From: Pararhizobium sp.
GTDB lineage: Bacteria > Pseudomonadota > Alphaproteobacteria > Rhizobiales > Rhizobiaceae
Direction of reading: 5' to 3'
Assembly: GCA_030655075.1 (NCBI GenBank)
Contig: JAURWE010000046.1
Coordinates: 186,001-250,000 of the forward strand
Length of the DNA stretch: 64,000 nt
Below are positions 26,636 through 35,439 of this stretch, piece after piece. The notes under the pieces were generated by a model. It made no database searches. It saw nothing but the letters and a program-made list of their open reading frames with translations, and was not told the origin of the DNA. The translations under genes and the position numbers were made by a program. Each line of letters opens with the position of its first letter. The stretch's first letter is position 1.

Positions 26636-27076
26636 TCACTTCAGGCGAAGTTCGAACGCCGATGGATCAAATTCCCGTGACTGTGCTGGTGGCGCATCAT
26701 CGCTCACTGCGGAGGTCGTGGCCGACGCATCGACAGCGACCATGGCATCAGGGTTTCCTGTCGCCACACCCGCCTTGATTTCCTCGTCCGTCGCCTTCTG
26801 AATGAAGGTCACCGGCGAGCCGCCGAGCCAGGCCTCGGTCCGCACCACTTTCATTTCACCGTCGATGGTCTTGAGCTCGATGGTCTGCGTGCCCGGCTTC
26901 AGGTCTACAACCGGATATTTCGATTTCTTGGTGTCGATCAGCGGCGGGCAGCTCGAGCAGTCGATCTTGCTGATGCTGTGGTTGACAGATGCACCCGAGA
27001 CGATCGGCTCGATGGACGATGCCCCGGCTGATCCCGAAACCAATGCAAATACAACAGTGAAAATCAGATGACGCAT
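26636..27076 (-). CDS. Secreted HPE1-like domain protein
   Basis: A 146-residue protein with a signal peptide (RHLIFTVVFALVSGSAGA, then SS). The mature part has the pair of cysteines in DCSSCPPLIDTKKSKY, followed by VVDLKPGTQTIELKTIDGE and RTEAWLGGSPVTFI, and ends in FELRLK. This matches a rhizobial family annotated as 'plant virulence effector HPE1-like', a name I recall from database annotation rather than experiment. It is likely a periplasmic protein with a CxxC site. There is no evidence here for a role in virulence or for type III export. Confidence 0.65.
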   Translation of the reverse strand: MRHLIFTVVFALVSGSAGASSIEPIVSGASVNHSISKIDCSSCPPLIDTKKSKYPVVDLKPGTQTIELKTIDGEMKVVRTEAWLGGSPVTFIQKATDEEIKAGVATGNPDAMVAVDASATTSAVSDDAPPAQSREFDPSAFELRLK

Positions 27077-27193
27077 AGCCGTTCTCCGCCTTTTGTTGAG
27101 GGGAGATTAGCAAGGCTCCGTTACGTTCCCGTCAGGAGATTTGGTAAAATTTGAATGAGTCTTTGCTTTCCGGATCGCAACGCAGGACAGAGG

Positions 27194-28462
27194 TCAGCTT
27201 TCCCTCGCGACCGCCTGCCAGCCGATATCGCGGCGAACGAAGCCATTTTCCCAATTTATCTGGTCCACGACGGTGTATGCGAGCGTCTGGGCGGCCAGAA
27301 CCGAACCCGCAACGGCGGTTGCGTTGAGGACGCGGCCGCCGGTGGCGACAAGCGCGCCGTCCTTCAGGGCTGTGCCAGCATGAAACACTTTCGTCTCGGC
27401 GCTATCGGCCGGAATGGAGACAATTGGCGTGTTCTTGTCGTAAGCGCCCGGATAGCCCTTTGACGCCATCACCACCGTCAGCGCCGTCATGTCGTGCCAT
27501 TCGGCATCCACTGTGTCCAGCGTCCCGGTCGCGGCGGCATAGAGCAGCGGCAGTAGGTCGGATTTCATCCGCATCATCAGCACCTGGCATTCCGGATCGC
27601 CGAAGCGGACATTGTATTCGATCAGCTCTGGACCATTTTTGGTGATCATCAGCCCGGCAAACAGCACGCCGGAAAACGGGTGGCCGCTGACAGCCATGCC
27701 GCGAATGGTCGGCTCGATAATCTCCTTCATCGTCCGCGCCGTCATCTCGGCGGTCATGACCGGCGCCGGCGAATAGGCGCCCATGCCGCCGGTGTTCGGC
27801 CCTGTATCGCCGTCGCCGACACGCTTGTGATCCTGGGCGGACGCCAGCGCCAGCGCATTCGTGCCGTCGCACAGGCAGAAGAAGCTTGCCTCCTCACCAT
27901 CCAAAAAAGCCTCGACCACGACCTCCGCACCCGCATCGCCGAAGGCACCATCGAAGCAGTCGCCGATCGCCGACAGGGCCTCGTCCGTGGTCATCGCCAC
28001 GGTCACGCCCTTGCCGGCGGCAAGCCCGTCCGCCTTGATGACGATCGGCGCGCCCTCGGCCAGCACATAGGCCTTGGCGCTGGCCGCATCGGTAAAGCGC
28101 TGATAGGCGCCGGTCGGAATGCCGTATTTGGCGCATATGTCCTTGGTGAAACCCTTGGAACCCTCAAGCTGGGCAGCTGCCGCCGAGGGACCGAAGACGG
28201 CAAAGCCGGCGGCGCGCAGCACGTCGGCAAGGCCCGCCACCAAGGGGGCTTCCGGGCCAACGATGATGAAGTCGATGGCGTTTGCCTGGCAGAAGGAAAG
28301 CACGGCGGCATTGTCGGCCGTGTCGAGATCGGCAAGCTCGGCCTCTTCGGCAATGCCGGGGTTTCCAGGGGCCGCATAGAGCGCCGTCAGCAGCGGTGAC
28401 TGGGCCAGTTTCCATGCCAGTGCATGCTCGCGGCCGCCGGACCCGATCAACAGAACTTTCAT
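27194..28462 (-). CDS. purD: Phosphoribosylamine--glycine ligase
   Basis: An ATP-grasp enzyme of purine synthesis that joins glycine to phosphoribosylamine (GAR synthetase). The start [18 protein letters not shown] at 28462 is the canonical N-terminus; an ATG 21 bases earlier is not needed. The ATP-grasp signatures are [31 protein letters not shown] and the [13 protein letters not shown] block, with the metal site in [11 protein letters not shown]. The length, 422 residues, is standard. It is preceded on the same strand by the GGDEF-EAL gene at a distance of 74 bases, but the pathways are unrelated. Confidence 0.97.
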   Translation of the reverse strand: MKVLLIGSGGREHALAWKLAQSPLLTALYAAPGNPGIAEEAELADLDTADNAAVLSFCQANAIDFIIVGPEAPLVAGLADVLRAAGFAVFGPSAAAAQLEGSKGFTKDICAKYGIPTGAYQRFTDAASAKAYVLAEGAPIVIKADGLAAGKGVTVAMTTDEALSAIGDCFDGAFGDAGAEVVVEAFLDGEEASFFCLCDGTNALALASAQDHKRVGDGDTGPNTGGMGAYSPAPVMTAEMTARTMKEIIEPTIRGMAVSGHPFSGVLFAGLMITKNGPELIEYNVRFGDPECQVLMMRMKSDLLPLLYAAATGTLDTVDAEWHDMTALTVVMASKGYPGAYDKNTPIVSIPADSAETKVFHAGTALKDGALVATGGRVLNATAVAGSVLAAQTLAYTVVDQINWENGFVRRDIGWQAVARES

Positions 28463-28536
28463 CGTCACGCCCTCTTTGCCCACGTTGGGTGCGGGTTAGG
28501 ATGGTGATCGCGCGAGGTCAAGGAAAAAGGCTGTTT

Positions 28537-30960
28537 TCAGTCGCCTCTGCCGGTTTTTGCCGCCCGGACAGGGTCGAGGAGAACGATAGGCGTCACCGCA
28601 GAGGAGGCCGCAAGGCTGGCGGTGACGAACTCGTGCTCTTCATGCAGTGCAGGCTGGCGCAGCGCCCAGATCCTGAGGTCGTCAAGCGTCAGCGGCTTGC
28701 TGATCAGATAGCCCTGGAAAAGGTCGCAGCCGGCAGCGGTCAGCATCATCATCTTTTCCGGCGTATCGACGCCTTCGCCGACGACGGCCATGTTCTGGGC
28801 ATGGCAGAGCGCGATCAGCGCCCGCAGCGTCTCGATCGCCTCCTTGCCGGTCAGGTTTTCGACAAGTGCCCGGTCGAGCTTGATCGTATCGGCCGTGTAT
28901 TCGATGATCTGCTGCACGGAGGTAAAACCGGCGCCGAAATCGTCGATTGAGATCCGGAAGCCGTTGTCGCGCAGCGTGTCGATGTTGCGGCGGGAGAGAT
29001 CCCCCAGCTTCAGCGCGAAGGTTTCCGTCAGCTCGATTTCGATCGTGCCGGCATCGAGCCCGTGGCGGACGATGCATTCGTTGAAGTAGCCGCTGATCGA
29101 TTTCGAATGCAGCTCGGCGGACGAGATGTTGATCGCCAGGATCACATCGGGCCCGAACAGGCTTTTGAGGTCGGCGCAGTCGCTCATTGCCTTGTTGATC
29201 ACCCACCAGTCGATCTTGGTGAAAAGGCCGGAGCTCTCGGCGATCGGCACGAATTCGTCCGGCGTGACGACGCCGAGCAGGGGAGACTTCCAGCGCAGCA
29301 GCGCCTCGCAGCCGATCACCGTGCCGCGCGCGTTGACGATCGGCATATAGACCAGATGGAACTGCTCGTCCGGGTTCATCAGGCGCAGCTCTTCCTGGAT
29401 CTGGCGCGTCCGGTTGCGCTTGTCCTGCAGCGACCGCGAGAAGCCGGATGCCTGGTTCTTGCCCAGTGACTTCGCCTGATACATGGCGGCATCGGCGTTG
29501 GAGATCAGCTCGTTCAGATGCGTGGCATCATCGGGGCAGACGGCGATGCCGATGCTGGCCGTGACCGGGAAAGACTTGCCCTGCATCCCGAACCCGTCGG
29601 AAAACAGCGCCAGAATGGACTCTGCAATGCTGTTGACGATGCCGCCGCCGGGCGTGGTGCGCAAAAGAATGGCGAATTCGTCGCCGGAAAGTCGGGCGAA
29701 AAGTCCGGTCTCAAGCCCTTCGCGCATCGTAAAGCCGTTGACGATCTTCGCCACACGCTCCGCCAGCGCTTTCAGCAGGTCGTCGCCCACCTTGTGGCCG
29801 TACTTGTCATTGACGAACTTGAAATTGTCGATGTCGATAAAGAACAGCGTGCATCCGGTTCCGTCGAGCTTGGCTCTCTCAAGCATGTCAGCGGCGGCAC
29901 TGTTGAAATGGGCGCGGTTGCTGATCCCCGTCAGCGTGTCGGTCCAGGAGGCCTTCTGAATCATTGCCATAGACTGCATGCCGTCGTCGTGCAGCTTCTT
30001 CATGTTGATCGACAGGCGGCCGATTTCGCCGGCCACTTCATGAACGACGATGTCGCGCCGCTCTCCGGTCATCACGCCGGTCAGCTGCTGGTCGAGCTGC
30101 GCGATCGGATTGGTGACGAACCGGCGCAGAAGCAGGACGATCAGGCCGATGGAGACGAAACTCATGGCGATGGCGCCAAATCCAAGAAGCAGGATCTGGT
30201 CACGCAACCGGCTCTGCATGTACGCCGGTGGTGCTGCCAGATGGATGTACAGCGATGGGCCGAGGCGGGCGATGGCCGCCAGTCCGCCGGACGTCGAAAT
30301 CGGCGTTTCGGAGAACGTCATCGACGCCCCGTATTCCTCTTCCAGATAGCGCTGCATATCGATGAACTTGTCGGGACGGATCGCGGTCTGGATCAGGATC
30401 GCCAGCGACTTGCGGCTCGGAATCGGTTTGGCAAACGTGGTCGGATCGAGAAATTCCGACTGCACGATGAGGGGCGGCATGTCCGGTCCGCGCAGCAGTG
30501 TCCAGTCGTTGAGTTTGTCGCCTGCGACCAGTGTTTTGGCGAGCGCGATCTGCGCCGGCCCGATCTCGGCGAATGGGTCCTCGCTGTTCTCGAAATAATA
30601 ATCGACGCCGAGCTTGGGCGAGACGATGGCGAAGGAGACGAATTTCTGCGGATTGTCGGAAAGCGACTTGATGCTTTCCTGCAGACGAGCACCGACGGCG
30701 GCACTGCGATAGTCGCTGTCGGCCTCGCTGACAAAGAGACGGATCGTGTTGCTGCCGATCAGCGAGAAGAGCAGGCTCTTGCTCTGCGTGACTTCGCTCT
30801 GGAAGTTCGCCTGCAGGTGATTGAGCTGCTGCCACAGGCGGGCGCGCTCCAGGCTCAGAATGGCGCGGCTCTGGGCAACATAGACGGAGATGCCGGCCAG
30901 AATGTAGCCAACGAGCAAGACAGGAAAGATCAGAAAAAGTGTTCGTCTACCGAGCGTCAC
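28537..30960 (-). CDS. Membrane GGDEF-EAL protein, MbaA-like (c-di-GMP turnover)
   Basis: An 807-residue inner-membrane signalling protein. Residues 8-30 form the first transmembrane helix; 31-253 is a periplasmic sensor region; 254-280 the second helix; 281-335 a HAMP-like linker. A GGDEF domain (about 340-500) carries RLSGDEFAIL at 423-432, i.e. SGDEF instead of GGDEF. An EAL domain (about 525-785) keeps EALLRW, NISSAEL, IEIELTE, DDFGAGF and the FQGYLISKPL ending, so phosphodiesterase residues appear complete. The start overlaps the upstream PotD-like gene by 14 bases, so translation is probably coupled. This order and architecture match the NspS-MbaA polyamine system of Vibrio cholerae. 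The net enzyme activity cannot be read from sequence. Confidence 0.88.
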   Translation of the reverse strand: MTLGRRTLFLIFPVLLVGYILAGISVYVAQSRAILSLERARLWQQLNHLQANFQSEVTQSKSLLFSLIGSNTIRLFVSEADSDYRSAAVGARLQESIKSLSDNPQKFVSFAIVSPKLGVDYYFENSEDPFAEIGPAQIALAKTLVAGDKLNDWTLLRGPDMPPLIVQSEFLDPTTFAKPIPSRKSLAILIQTAIRPDKFIDMQRYLEEEYGASMTFSETPISTSGGLAAIARLGPSLYIHLAAPPAYMQSRLRDQILLLGFGAIAMSFVSIGLIVLLLRRFVTNPIAQLDQQLTGVMTGERRDIVVHEVAGEIGRLSINMKKLHDDGMQSMAMIQKASWTDTLTGISNRAHFNSAAADMLERAKLDGTGCTLFFIDIDNFKFVNDKYGHKVGDDLLKALAERVAKIVNGFTMREGLETGLFARLSGDEFAILLRTTPGGGIVNSIAESILALFSDGFGMQGKSFPVTASIGIAVCPDDATHLNELISNADAAMYQAKSLGKNQASGFSRSLQDKRNRTRQIQEELRLMNPDEQFHLVYMPIVNARGTVIGCEALLRWKSPLLGVVTPDEFVPIAESSGLFTKIDWWVINKAMSDCADLKSLFGPDVILAINISSAELHSKSISGYFNECIVRHGLDAGTIEIELTETFALKLGDLSRRNIDTLRDNGFRISIDDFGAGFTSVQQIIEYTADTIKLDRALVENLTGKEAIETLRALIALCHAQNMAVVGEGVDTPEKMMMLTAAGCDLFQGYLISKPLTLDDLRIWALRQPALHEEHEFVTASLAASSAVTPIVLLDPVRAAKTGRGD

Positions 30961-32002
30961 GGAAATTTGCCAATGTGCTGATGATGCGCCGGCGCGCCTG
31001 GATCGACTCGACGCTCAGCTCAAGCTGAAACTGGCTTTTGGCCAGGATTTCAGGAGTGGCGAAGATCTCCGGGTTCGTCCGCATCTCCTCGGGAAGCAGT
31101 GGCATTGCGGCTGTGCTGGCGGTCGGCATCTGCAGTGCTACGGCGTTTTTGCCCGCCTGATCGGCGGACGATATGAAGTCGAGCAGTTGAAGTGCTGCCG
31201 TCTTGCGCGGGGATGAGGCTGTCACGGCCATGCAGTCGAGCCAGGAGAGCGTACCCTCTTTCGGCACCGAATACCGCCAGACACCCGGCGTCCCGGCCTT
31301 GTCGTTCAGCACATGCTGATCGCCGCTATAGCCGATCGCCATGTAGATGTCTTTGCCATAATCGGCATTCTGGCTTGATGTGATGACGTAATCGTAGGTT
31401 AGAACCGAAGGTGCCTGCTTCTTCAAGAGTTCGAAGGCCTGCTTCAGCGTGGGCATGTCATTGGCGTTGATCGATTTGCCCAGCAGGATCAGGGGTGCGA
31501 CGAACGTTTCCTTGTGGTCGTCATACATGGCGATATGCCCCTTGAGGCTCGCCGCCGGCTCCATCAGGTCGGCCCAGGAGTGGGGCGTCTCGGTGATCTT
31601 GTCCGAACGGTAGAGAATGCCCATCGTCCCCCAGAGATAGGGTACGGCGTGCTCGCCGCAGCGGTCGCGCCAGGTGGCTGCGTAGTCCTTGAGCGAGGGG
31701 ACGGTCTGCTGAGAAACCTGTTCCAGAATGCCACGCTTGCCATAAAGATGCGCGCCGGTTTCTCCGATCACGACGAGGTCGACATTGCTGCTCGGGTCCG
31801 AGAGGATCTCATCGCGCTGGTCGCCGCTGTCATAAAATGTCTGGTTGATCTCTATCCCGGTCTTGGTTGTAAAGGCCGTGAGGATTTCCTGATCGATATA
31901 GGATTCCCAGATCAGGATATTCAGCGTTTCTGCTCGCAACGGCGCGGCTGCAAGCATAAGCGCCGCTGTGGCCGTTGTCGCTCCAAGAAGCGTGATGCGC
32001 AT
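30947..32002 (-). CDS. PotD/NspS-like periplasmic polyamine-binding protein
   Basis: A 351-residue extracytoplasmic solute-binding protein. The signal peptide is RITLLGATTATAALMLAAAPLRA with cleavage before ETLNILIW. PotD/PotF features are LNILIWESYIDQEILTAF, VDLVVIGETGAHLYGKRGIL, HAVPYLWGTMGILYRSDKI with HSWADLMEP, and a GYSGDQHVL segment near the later ligand residues. No permease or ATPase gene of a polyamine ABC transporter is nearby; instead the gene is fused operon-wise to a membrane GGDEF-EAL protein. This fits a sensory rather than a transport role, as for NspS. The ligand (spermidine, norspermidine or another diamine) is not determined. Confidence 0.85.
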   Translation of the reverse strand: MRITLLGATTATAALMLAAAPLRAETLNILIWESYIDQEILTAFTTKTGIEINQTFYDSGDQRDEILSDPSSNVDLVVIGETGAHLYGKRGILEQVSQQTVPSLKDYAATWRDRCGEHAVPYLWGTMGILYRSDKITETPHSWADLMEPAASLKGHIAMYDDHKETFVAPLILLGKSINANDMPTLKQAFELLKKQAPSVLTYDYVITSSQNADYGKDIYMAIGYSGDQHVLNDKAGTPGVWRYSVPKEGTLSWLDCMAVTASSPRKTAALQLLDFISSADQAGKNAVALQMPTASTAAMPLLPEEMRTNPEIFATPEILAKSQFQLELSVESIQARRRIISTLANFRDAR

Positions 32003-32244
32003 GGCCCGGTTTCTCCACTGTTAGGAGTTGCAACAGTAGTCGCGAATACTTCATGAATCGTTACGGCACAGGGCCCGCCGCGTGTTTGGTTGTATCAATC
32101 GGGACCCTGGCGCGAACCTGCCGGTTGCGCACGTGTGGTCAATCAAAATCATGGCAAATGAAACTTCAACCGGCATGCTTAACGCGATCGTAACCGGGTG
32201 TGTTTTACAAGCTGCTTGTGAACACTGCAGGCGAAGACCGGGCG

Positions 32245-33105
32245 ATGGAGCGCGGCAGCTGGTGCAGGACAATCGGAGTACGTGTTTTGCTTATTCGGTC
32301 GCGTTTCGCTGTTTCCGCCAGCCTGCTGGCGATGATCTCCCTGTTTTCAACGCCGGCAAGCGCTGAGGATGGCGCACATTGGTGGTCCGGCGACTGGTAT
32401 CTGACCTTGGGCGCGACGGCTTTCCGGGCGCCCGAGTTCAACGGTGACGACAACTACATCTTCCAGGCCTCGCCGCTGATATCGATCGGCCGGGCCGGCA
32501 AGGCGGTACGGTTTTCCTCGCGCAACGACAACCCGTCCTTCGCCTTCATCGACACGGACGCATTTCGCGCCGGTGCGGCTGGCAAGCTGATCTTCAAGCG
32601 CGACAAGGACACCTCGTCCGATCTCGCCGGGCTTGAGGACGTCCGCTTCGGCGGCGAACTCGGCGGCTTTGCCGAAGTCTACCCGACCGACTGGTTGCGG
32701 GCCCGTGCCGAGGTTCGCAAGGGCATCCGCAGCCATCACGGTGTCGTCGCAGATGTGGCCGTCGATGGCTTCATCGATCTGACCGACAATCTCCGCGTAT
32801 CCGGCGGCCCGCGCGTCTCCTTTGCCACAGCCGATTATTTCGATGCGTATTACGGCGTCGATGCTGCCGAATCGGTCGCCTCCGGACTGGCGCAGTACAC
32901 GCCGGGCGGCGGGATGAAATCGGCCGGTATCGGCACGGCCATCACCTGGAAGCCGACCGAAAAGATCGAGACGACGGCCTTTGCCGAGTACGAGCGCCTG
33001 ACCGGCCCGGCGGCCGATTCCAGCCTCGTCGAACAGCGTGGCTCGAAGAACCAGTTCATCTTCGGCCTGTCGGCCACCTACCGGTTCGACTTCACGCTGA
33101 ACTGA
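32245..33105 (+). CDS. MipA/OmpV family outer-membrane protein
   Basis: A protein of about 286 residues (start ATG at 32245; a GTG at 32200 would add 15 residues). The N-terminus has a signal sequence (SRFAVSASLLAMISLFSTPASA). The mature barrel starts WWSGDWYLTLGATAFRAPEF and shows alternating strands typical of MipA/OmpV, including RAEVRKGIRSHHGVVADVAV and a C-terminal FGLSATYRFDFTLN, which ends in an aromatic-rich beta strand suited for outer-membrane insertion. The family includes scaffold proteins for murein synthesis and outer-membrane porin-like proteins, and the specific role here is unknown. It is divergent from the PotD-like gene. Confidence 0.85.
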   Translation: MERGSWCRTIGVRVLLIRSRFAVSASLLAMISLFSTPASAEDGAHWWSGDWYLTLGATAFRAPEFNGDDNYIFQASPLISIGRAGKAVRFSSRNDNPSFAFIDTDAFRAGAAGKLIFKRDKDTSSDLAGLEDVRFGGELGGFAEVYPTDWLRARAEVRKGIRSHHGVVADVAVDGFIDLTDNLRVSGGPRVSFATADYFDAYYGVDAAESVASGLAQYTPGGGMKSAGIGTAITWKPTEKIETTAFAEYERLTGPAADSSLVEQRGSKNQFIFGLSATYRFDFTLN

Positions 33106-33195
33106 CCGCTTTCGTCCGCGTAAAATCAGCCCGCTGCCGCCAAAGCGCGGTGGCGGCGCTTGACGCCGTGTGTCTCTGATCGCAAACACATCTGC

Positions 33196-34161
33196 ATGAA
33201 CACGTTTTCTCCCGATACAGGGCGCGTCCACGATGCGCCGTCCGGCAACTGGGTCTACCGGCTGTTGCCCCGCTGGCTTTGGCCCTATGCACAACTGGCG
33301 CGCTGGGACAGGCCGATCGGCTGGCAATTGCTGCTCTGGCCCTGCCTCTGGGCCGCGACCCTGGCCGGCATCGTTGCGGCCGGCGCCGGCACGTTTTCGC
33401 CCGGCCGGTTCATTGCCCATCTCCTCCTGTTTTTCGGCGGCGCCATCGCCATGCGCGGCGCCGGCTGCACCTACAATGATCTGGTTGATCACGACATCGA
33501 CATGGAGGTCGCCCGCACCCGCTCGCGGCCGCTGCCATCCGGCCGCGTCACCCGCCAGCAGGCCACGATATTTCTGGTGCTGCAAGCGCTCGCCGGTCTC
33601 GCCGTGCTTCTTCAGTTCAACGGGTTTTCCGTCGTGCTGGGTGCCGCCTCGCTGCTGATCGTCGCCATCTATCCGTTTGCAAAGCGCGTCACCGACTGGC
33701 CGCAGCTGGTCCTCGGCCTCGCCTTTTCATGGGGTGCGCTGATGGGCTGGGCGGCGGAGTTCGGGGCAGTGTCGGCCGCCAGCATCGTTCTCTATTTCGG
33801 CGCCGTCGCCTGGACCGTCGGCTATGACACGATCTACGCCTATCAGGACCGGGAAGACGATGAACTGATCGGCGTCCGCTCGACGGCCCGCCGCTTCGGC
33901 GACAATCCGCGTCCCTGGCTCGCCGGTCTCTACGCTCTCACGACGGTTCTTTTTCTGATCGCATTTTTGATGGCCGGGGCAGGGCTGTTTGCCTATCTCG
34001 GCGTGCTCGCAGCCGCAGGGCTTCTTGCCTACCAGATCGCAGTCCTCGATATCCGCGACGCCGACCAGTGCCTTGCCCTTTTCAAGTTCAACCGGATCGT
34101 CGGCCTGATCATCTTTGCCGGCTTGCTTCTGTCGCTCGGCCTGCGGCTGGTTTGGCCATAA
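33196..34161 (+). CDS. ubiA: 4-hydroxybenzoate polyprenyltransferase
   Basis: A 321-residue integral membrane enzyme that joins the polyprenyl tail to 4-hydroxybenzoate in ubiquinone synthesis. The first Asp-rich motif is GCTYNDLVDHDIDMEVARTR (NDxxDxxxD) and the second is YDTIYAYQDREDDELIGVRS. Multiple hydrophobic helices are seen between them and after. The start MNTFSPDTG at 33196 is preferred; an ATG 36 bases earlier adds an unsupported leader. It shares the pathway with the polyprenyl synthase gene at 13.7 kb. Confidence 0.95.
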   Translation: MNTFSPDTGRVHDAPSGNWVYRLLPRWLWPYAQLARWDRPIGWQLLLWPCLWAATLAGIVAAGAGTFSPGRFIAHLLLFFGGAIAMRGAGCTYNDLVDHDIDMEVARTRSRPLPSGRVTRQQATIFLVLQALAGLAVLLQFNGFSVVLGAASLLIVAIYPFAKRVTDWPQLVLGLAFSWGALMGWAAEFGAVSAASIVLYFGAVAWTVGYDTIYAYQDREDDELIGVRSTARRFGDNPRPWLAGLYALTTVLFLIAFLMAGAGLFAYLGVLAAAGLLAYQIAVLDIRDADQCLALFKFNRIVGLIIFAGLLLSLGLRLVWP

Positions 34162-34190
34162 AAAAAGGCTCCGCCGGTTGGGCGGAGCCT
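34159..34190 (-). terminator. Rho-independent terminator of the outer-membrane protein gene
   Basis: On the minus strand a 10-bp stem (aggctccgcc / ggcggagcct) is followed by a T-run (complement of the A-run at 34159-34166). It lies 23 bases downstream of the stop of the minus-strand barrel gene and overlaps the ubiA stop codon. It may also help end ubiA transcription, although no T-run follows in that direction. Confidence 0.85.
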
Positions 34191-34212
34191 CTGCAGTGCA
34201 AAACCTGTCCAC

Positions 34213-34974
34213 TCAGAAGCGGTAGGAGAGCTTGACCTGAACCGTGTGGAAGTCGAAATCGTCATTGGTGCCGAAACCCGTCGTGCCGGCACCGAATGCA
34301 CCACCCACCAGATTGGCCCGGAAGTCGTTGCCGCCGAGGTTGGTGTAGAGATATTCGACACCGAACGAGACCTGTTCGGTCAGCTTGGCTTCCAAACCGG
34401 CACCAACCGTATAGCCGAACTTGCTGTCTTGACCGCCCGATGTCGTAGTGACAGCGCCCGAACCCGGCTGCGAGTAGCTGAAATCGACATCGCCATAGGC
34501 AAGACCACCCGTGGCATAGGCCAACATGCTGTCCGTCACTGTGTAGCCGAGACGCGCGCGTAGAGTTGCCAGATAGTCAAGATCACGGCCGATGGTGTAG
34601 GTCGCCGGTGTGATTGATCGGCCCTGCTGAATGTCGCCGATATCTGTTGCGCTGATATCGAAGATACCGCCCACGACCCAGCTGCCATATTGCTGGTCGT
34701 AACCGATATGCGCGCCGCCGACCACACCACTGTCGAAGTCACCGGAAAAACCGGGAGCGAATGCCGTCTGCAGTCCGCCGGTGAACGGCGTCACCGCAAA
34801 CGTGCCGGAATCGCCGAAGGCGCCACCGAGCTGCACACCGGCGTAAAAACCGGTCCAGCTCGCGTAGGTCTCCGTCGCGACCGGCTCGGGCGTGGTCTCA
34901 TAGACGGCGTCGGCCGCAAAAGCGCTGGAGGCAATAACGAGTGCCAGTGGCATCGTCAGTAGAAATGTCTTCAT
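34213..34974 (-). CDS. Outer-membrane beta-barrel protein (Omp25/31-like porin family)
   Basis: A 253-residue protein with a signal peptide (LLTMPLALVIASSAFA, then ADAV). The mature sequence has the ATYASWTGFYAGVQLGGAFG start, GGAHIGYDQQYGSWVVGGIF, LATLRARLGYTVTDSMLAYA, AGLEAKLTEQVSFGVEYLYT and a final VQVKLSYRF, all typical eight-stranded barrel strands with terminal Phe. Related rhizobial and Brucella proteins (Omp25/Omp31, RopB-like) are major envelope proteins. The exact homologue cannot be set from the sequence alone. An intrinsic terminator follows. Confidence 0.88.
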   Translation of the reverse strand: MKTFLLTMPLALVIASSAFAADAVYETTPEPVATETYASWTGFYAGVQLGGAFGDSGTFAVTPFTGGLQTAFAPGFSGDFDSGVVGGAHIGYDQQYGSWVVGGIFDISATDIGDIQQGRSITPATYTIGRDLDYLATLRARLGYTVTDSMLAYATGGLAYGDVDFSYSQPGSGAVTTTSGGQDSKFGYTVGAGLEAKLTEQVSFGVEYLYTNLGGNDFRANLVGGAFGAGTTGFGTNDDFDFHTVQVKLSYRF

Positions 34975-35134
34975 GGGTAAAGGTCCCCCGGTCAGTTGAT
35001 CTCAAGAAGGCGGATTGCCTATGTCAACGAACTGGCGGGTTTGCTCGACGGCCAACTGTGGCCGAAGCACGGCAGGGCGGGCAAATAACGTTTTTGTGTG
35101 AGGCACATAACTCGGAGGGGTGATGCCCGGAAGT
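34975..35134. other. Promoter region of the outer-membrane barrel gene
   Basis: This is the first part of a 465-base stretch with no large gene (34975-35439). It should hold the promoter and leader of the minus-strand barrel gene. No clear promoter motif or operator was recognised in it. Confidence 0.35.
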
Positions 35135-35161
35135 GACACTTCCGGTTGGGCCGGAAGTGTC
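35135..35161. other. Perfect hairpin without T-run
   Basis: The arms gacacttccgg (35135-35145) and ccggaagtgtc (35151-35161) form an 11-bp stem with a 5-base loop. A further cggaagtg just upstream repeats part of the arm. It lies at the 3' side of the small minus-strand frame ending at 35176 and may be its transcript end or a protein-binding site. Confidence 0.5.
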
Positions 35162-35175
35162 GGGGCGGATCGTCT

Positions 35176-35286
35176 TCACGCCCAGCTCAGCTGTTCGTTC
35201 TGATCCTGATGACCGTCCGTATCGGCTGTGAGGGTGGACCAGCCGGTCTTGAGTGTTTCGATGACGGTGAGGAGGAGCTTATGCAT
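35176..35286 (-). CDS. Possible 36-residue small protein
   Basis: The frame starts ATG at 35286 with agaaggg 8 bases upstream, a reasonable ribosome-binding site. It reads MHKLLLTVIETLKTGWSTLT and then a hydrophilic tail with ADTDGHQDQNEQLSWA. Hairpins flank it on both sides (35135-35161 and 35381-35414). It has an amphipathic N-terminal half and an acidic tail. I do not recognise it. The competing plus-strand frame MHDDFPSFVCC, from 35281, also has a purine-rich leader, so the coding strand is not settled. Confidence 0.35.
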   Translation of the reverse strand: MHKLLLTVIETLKTGWSTLTADTDGHQDQNEQLSWA

Positions 35287-35380
35287 GATGATTTCCCTTC
35301 TTTCGTATGCTGCCTTGCAAGGGCCATGTCGCATATCGAAGGGGTTTGGGCTGTTTCGCGGGGAACAGGCTCACAAACGT

Positions 35381-35414
35381 AAAGAACCGGCCGCAGGGAA
35401 GGGGCCGGTTCTTT
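35381..35414 (-). terminator. Hairpin terminator downstream of the DUF6101 gene
   Basis: A perfect 12-bp stem (aaagaaccggcc / ggccggttcttt) with a 10-base loop lies 26 bases after the stop at 35440. Read on the minus strand it ends in TTT. The A/T ends make it potentially bidirectional. Confidence 0.65.
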
Positions 35415-35439
35415 GGTCGCTTAATACACTGGAGGAGTA

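Noticed and set aside
26636..27076. HPE1-like protein considered as a plant virulence effector
   Set aside because: It has a Sec-type signal peptide and no secretion-system genes are near. The name comes from annotation only, so no virulence role is claimed.
30947..32002. Polyamine ABC transporter operon
   Set aside because: Only the binding-protein gene is present. No permease or ATPase gene of that class lies on either side; a sensor role fits better.
35281..35382. 33-residue plus-strand frame MHDDFPSFVCC
   Set aside because: It has a good purine-rich leader, but its composition is less protein-like than the overlapping minus-strand frame and no conserved pattern is seen.
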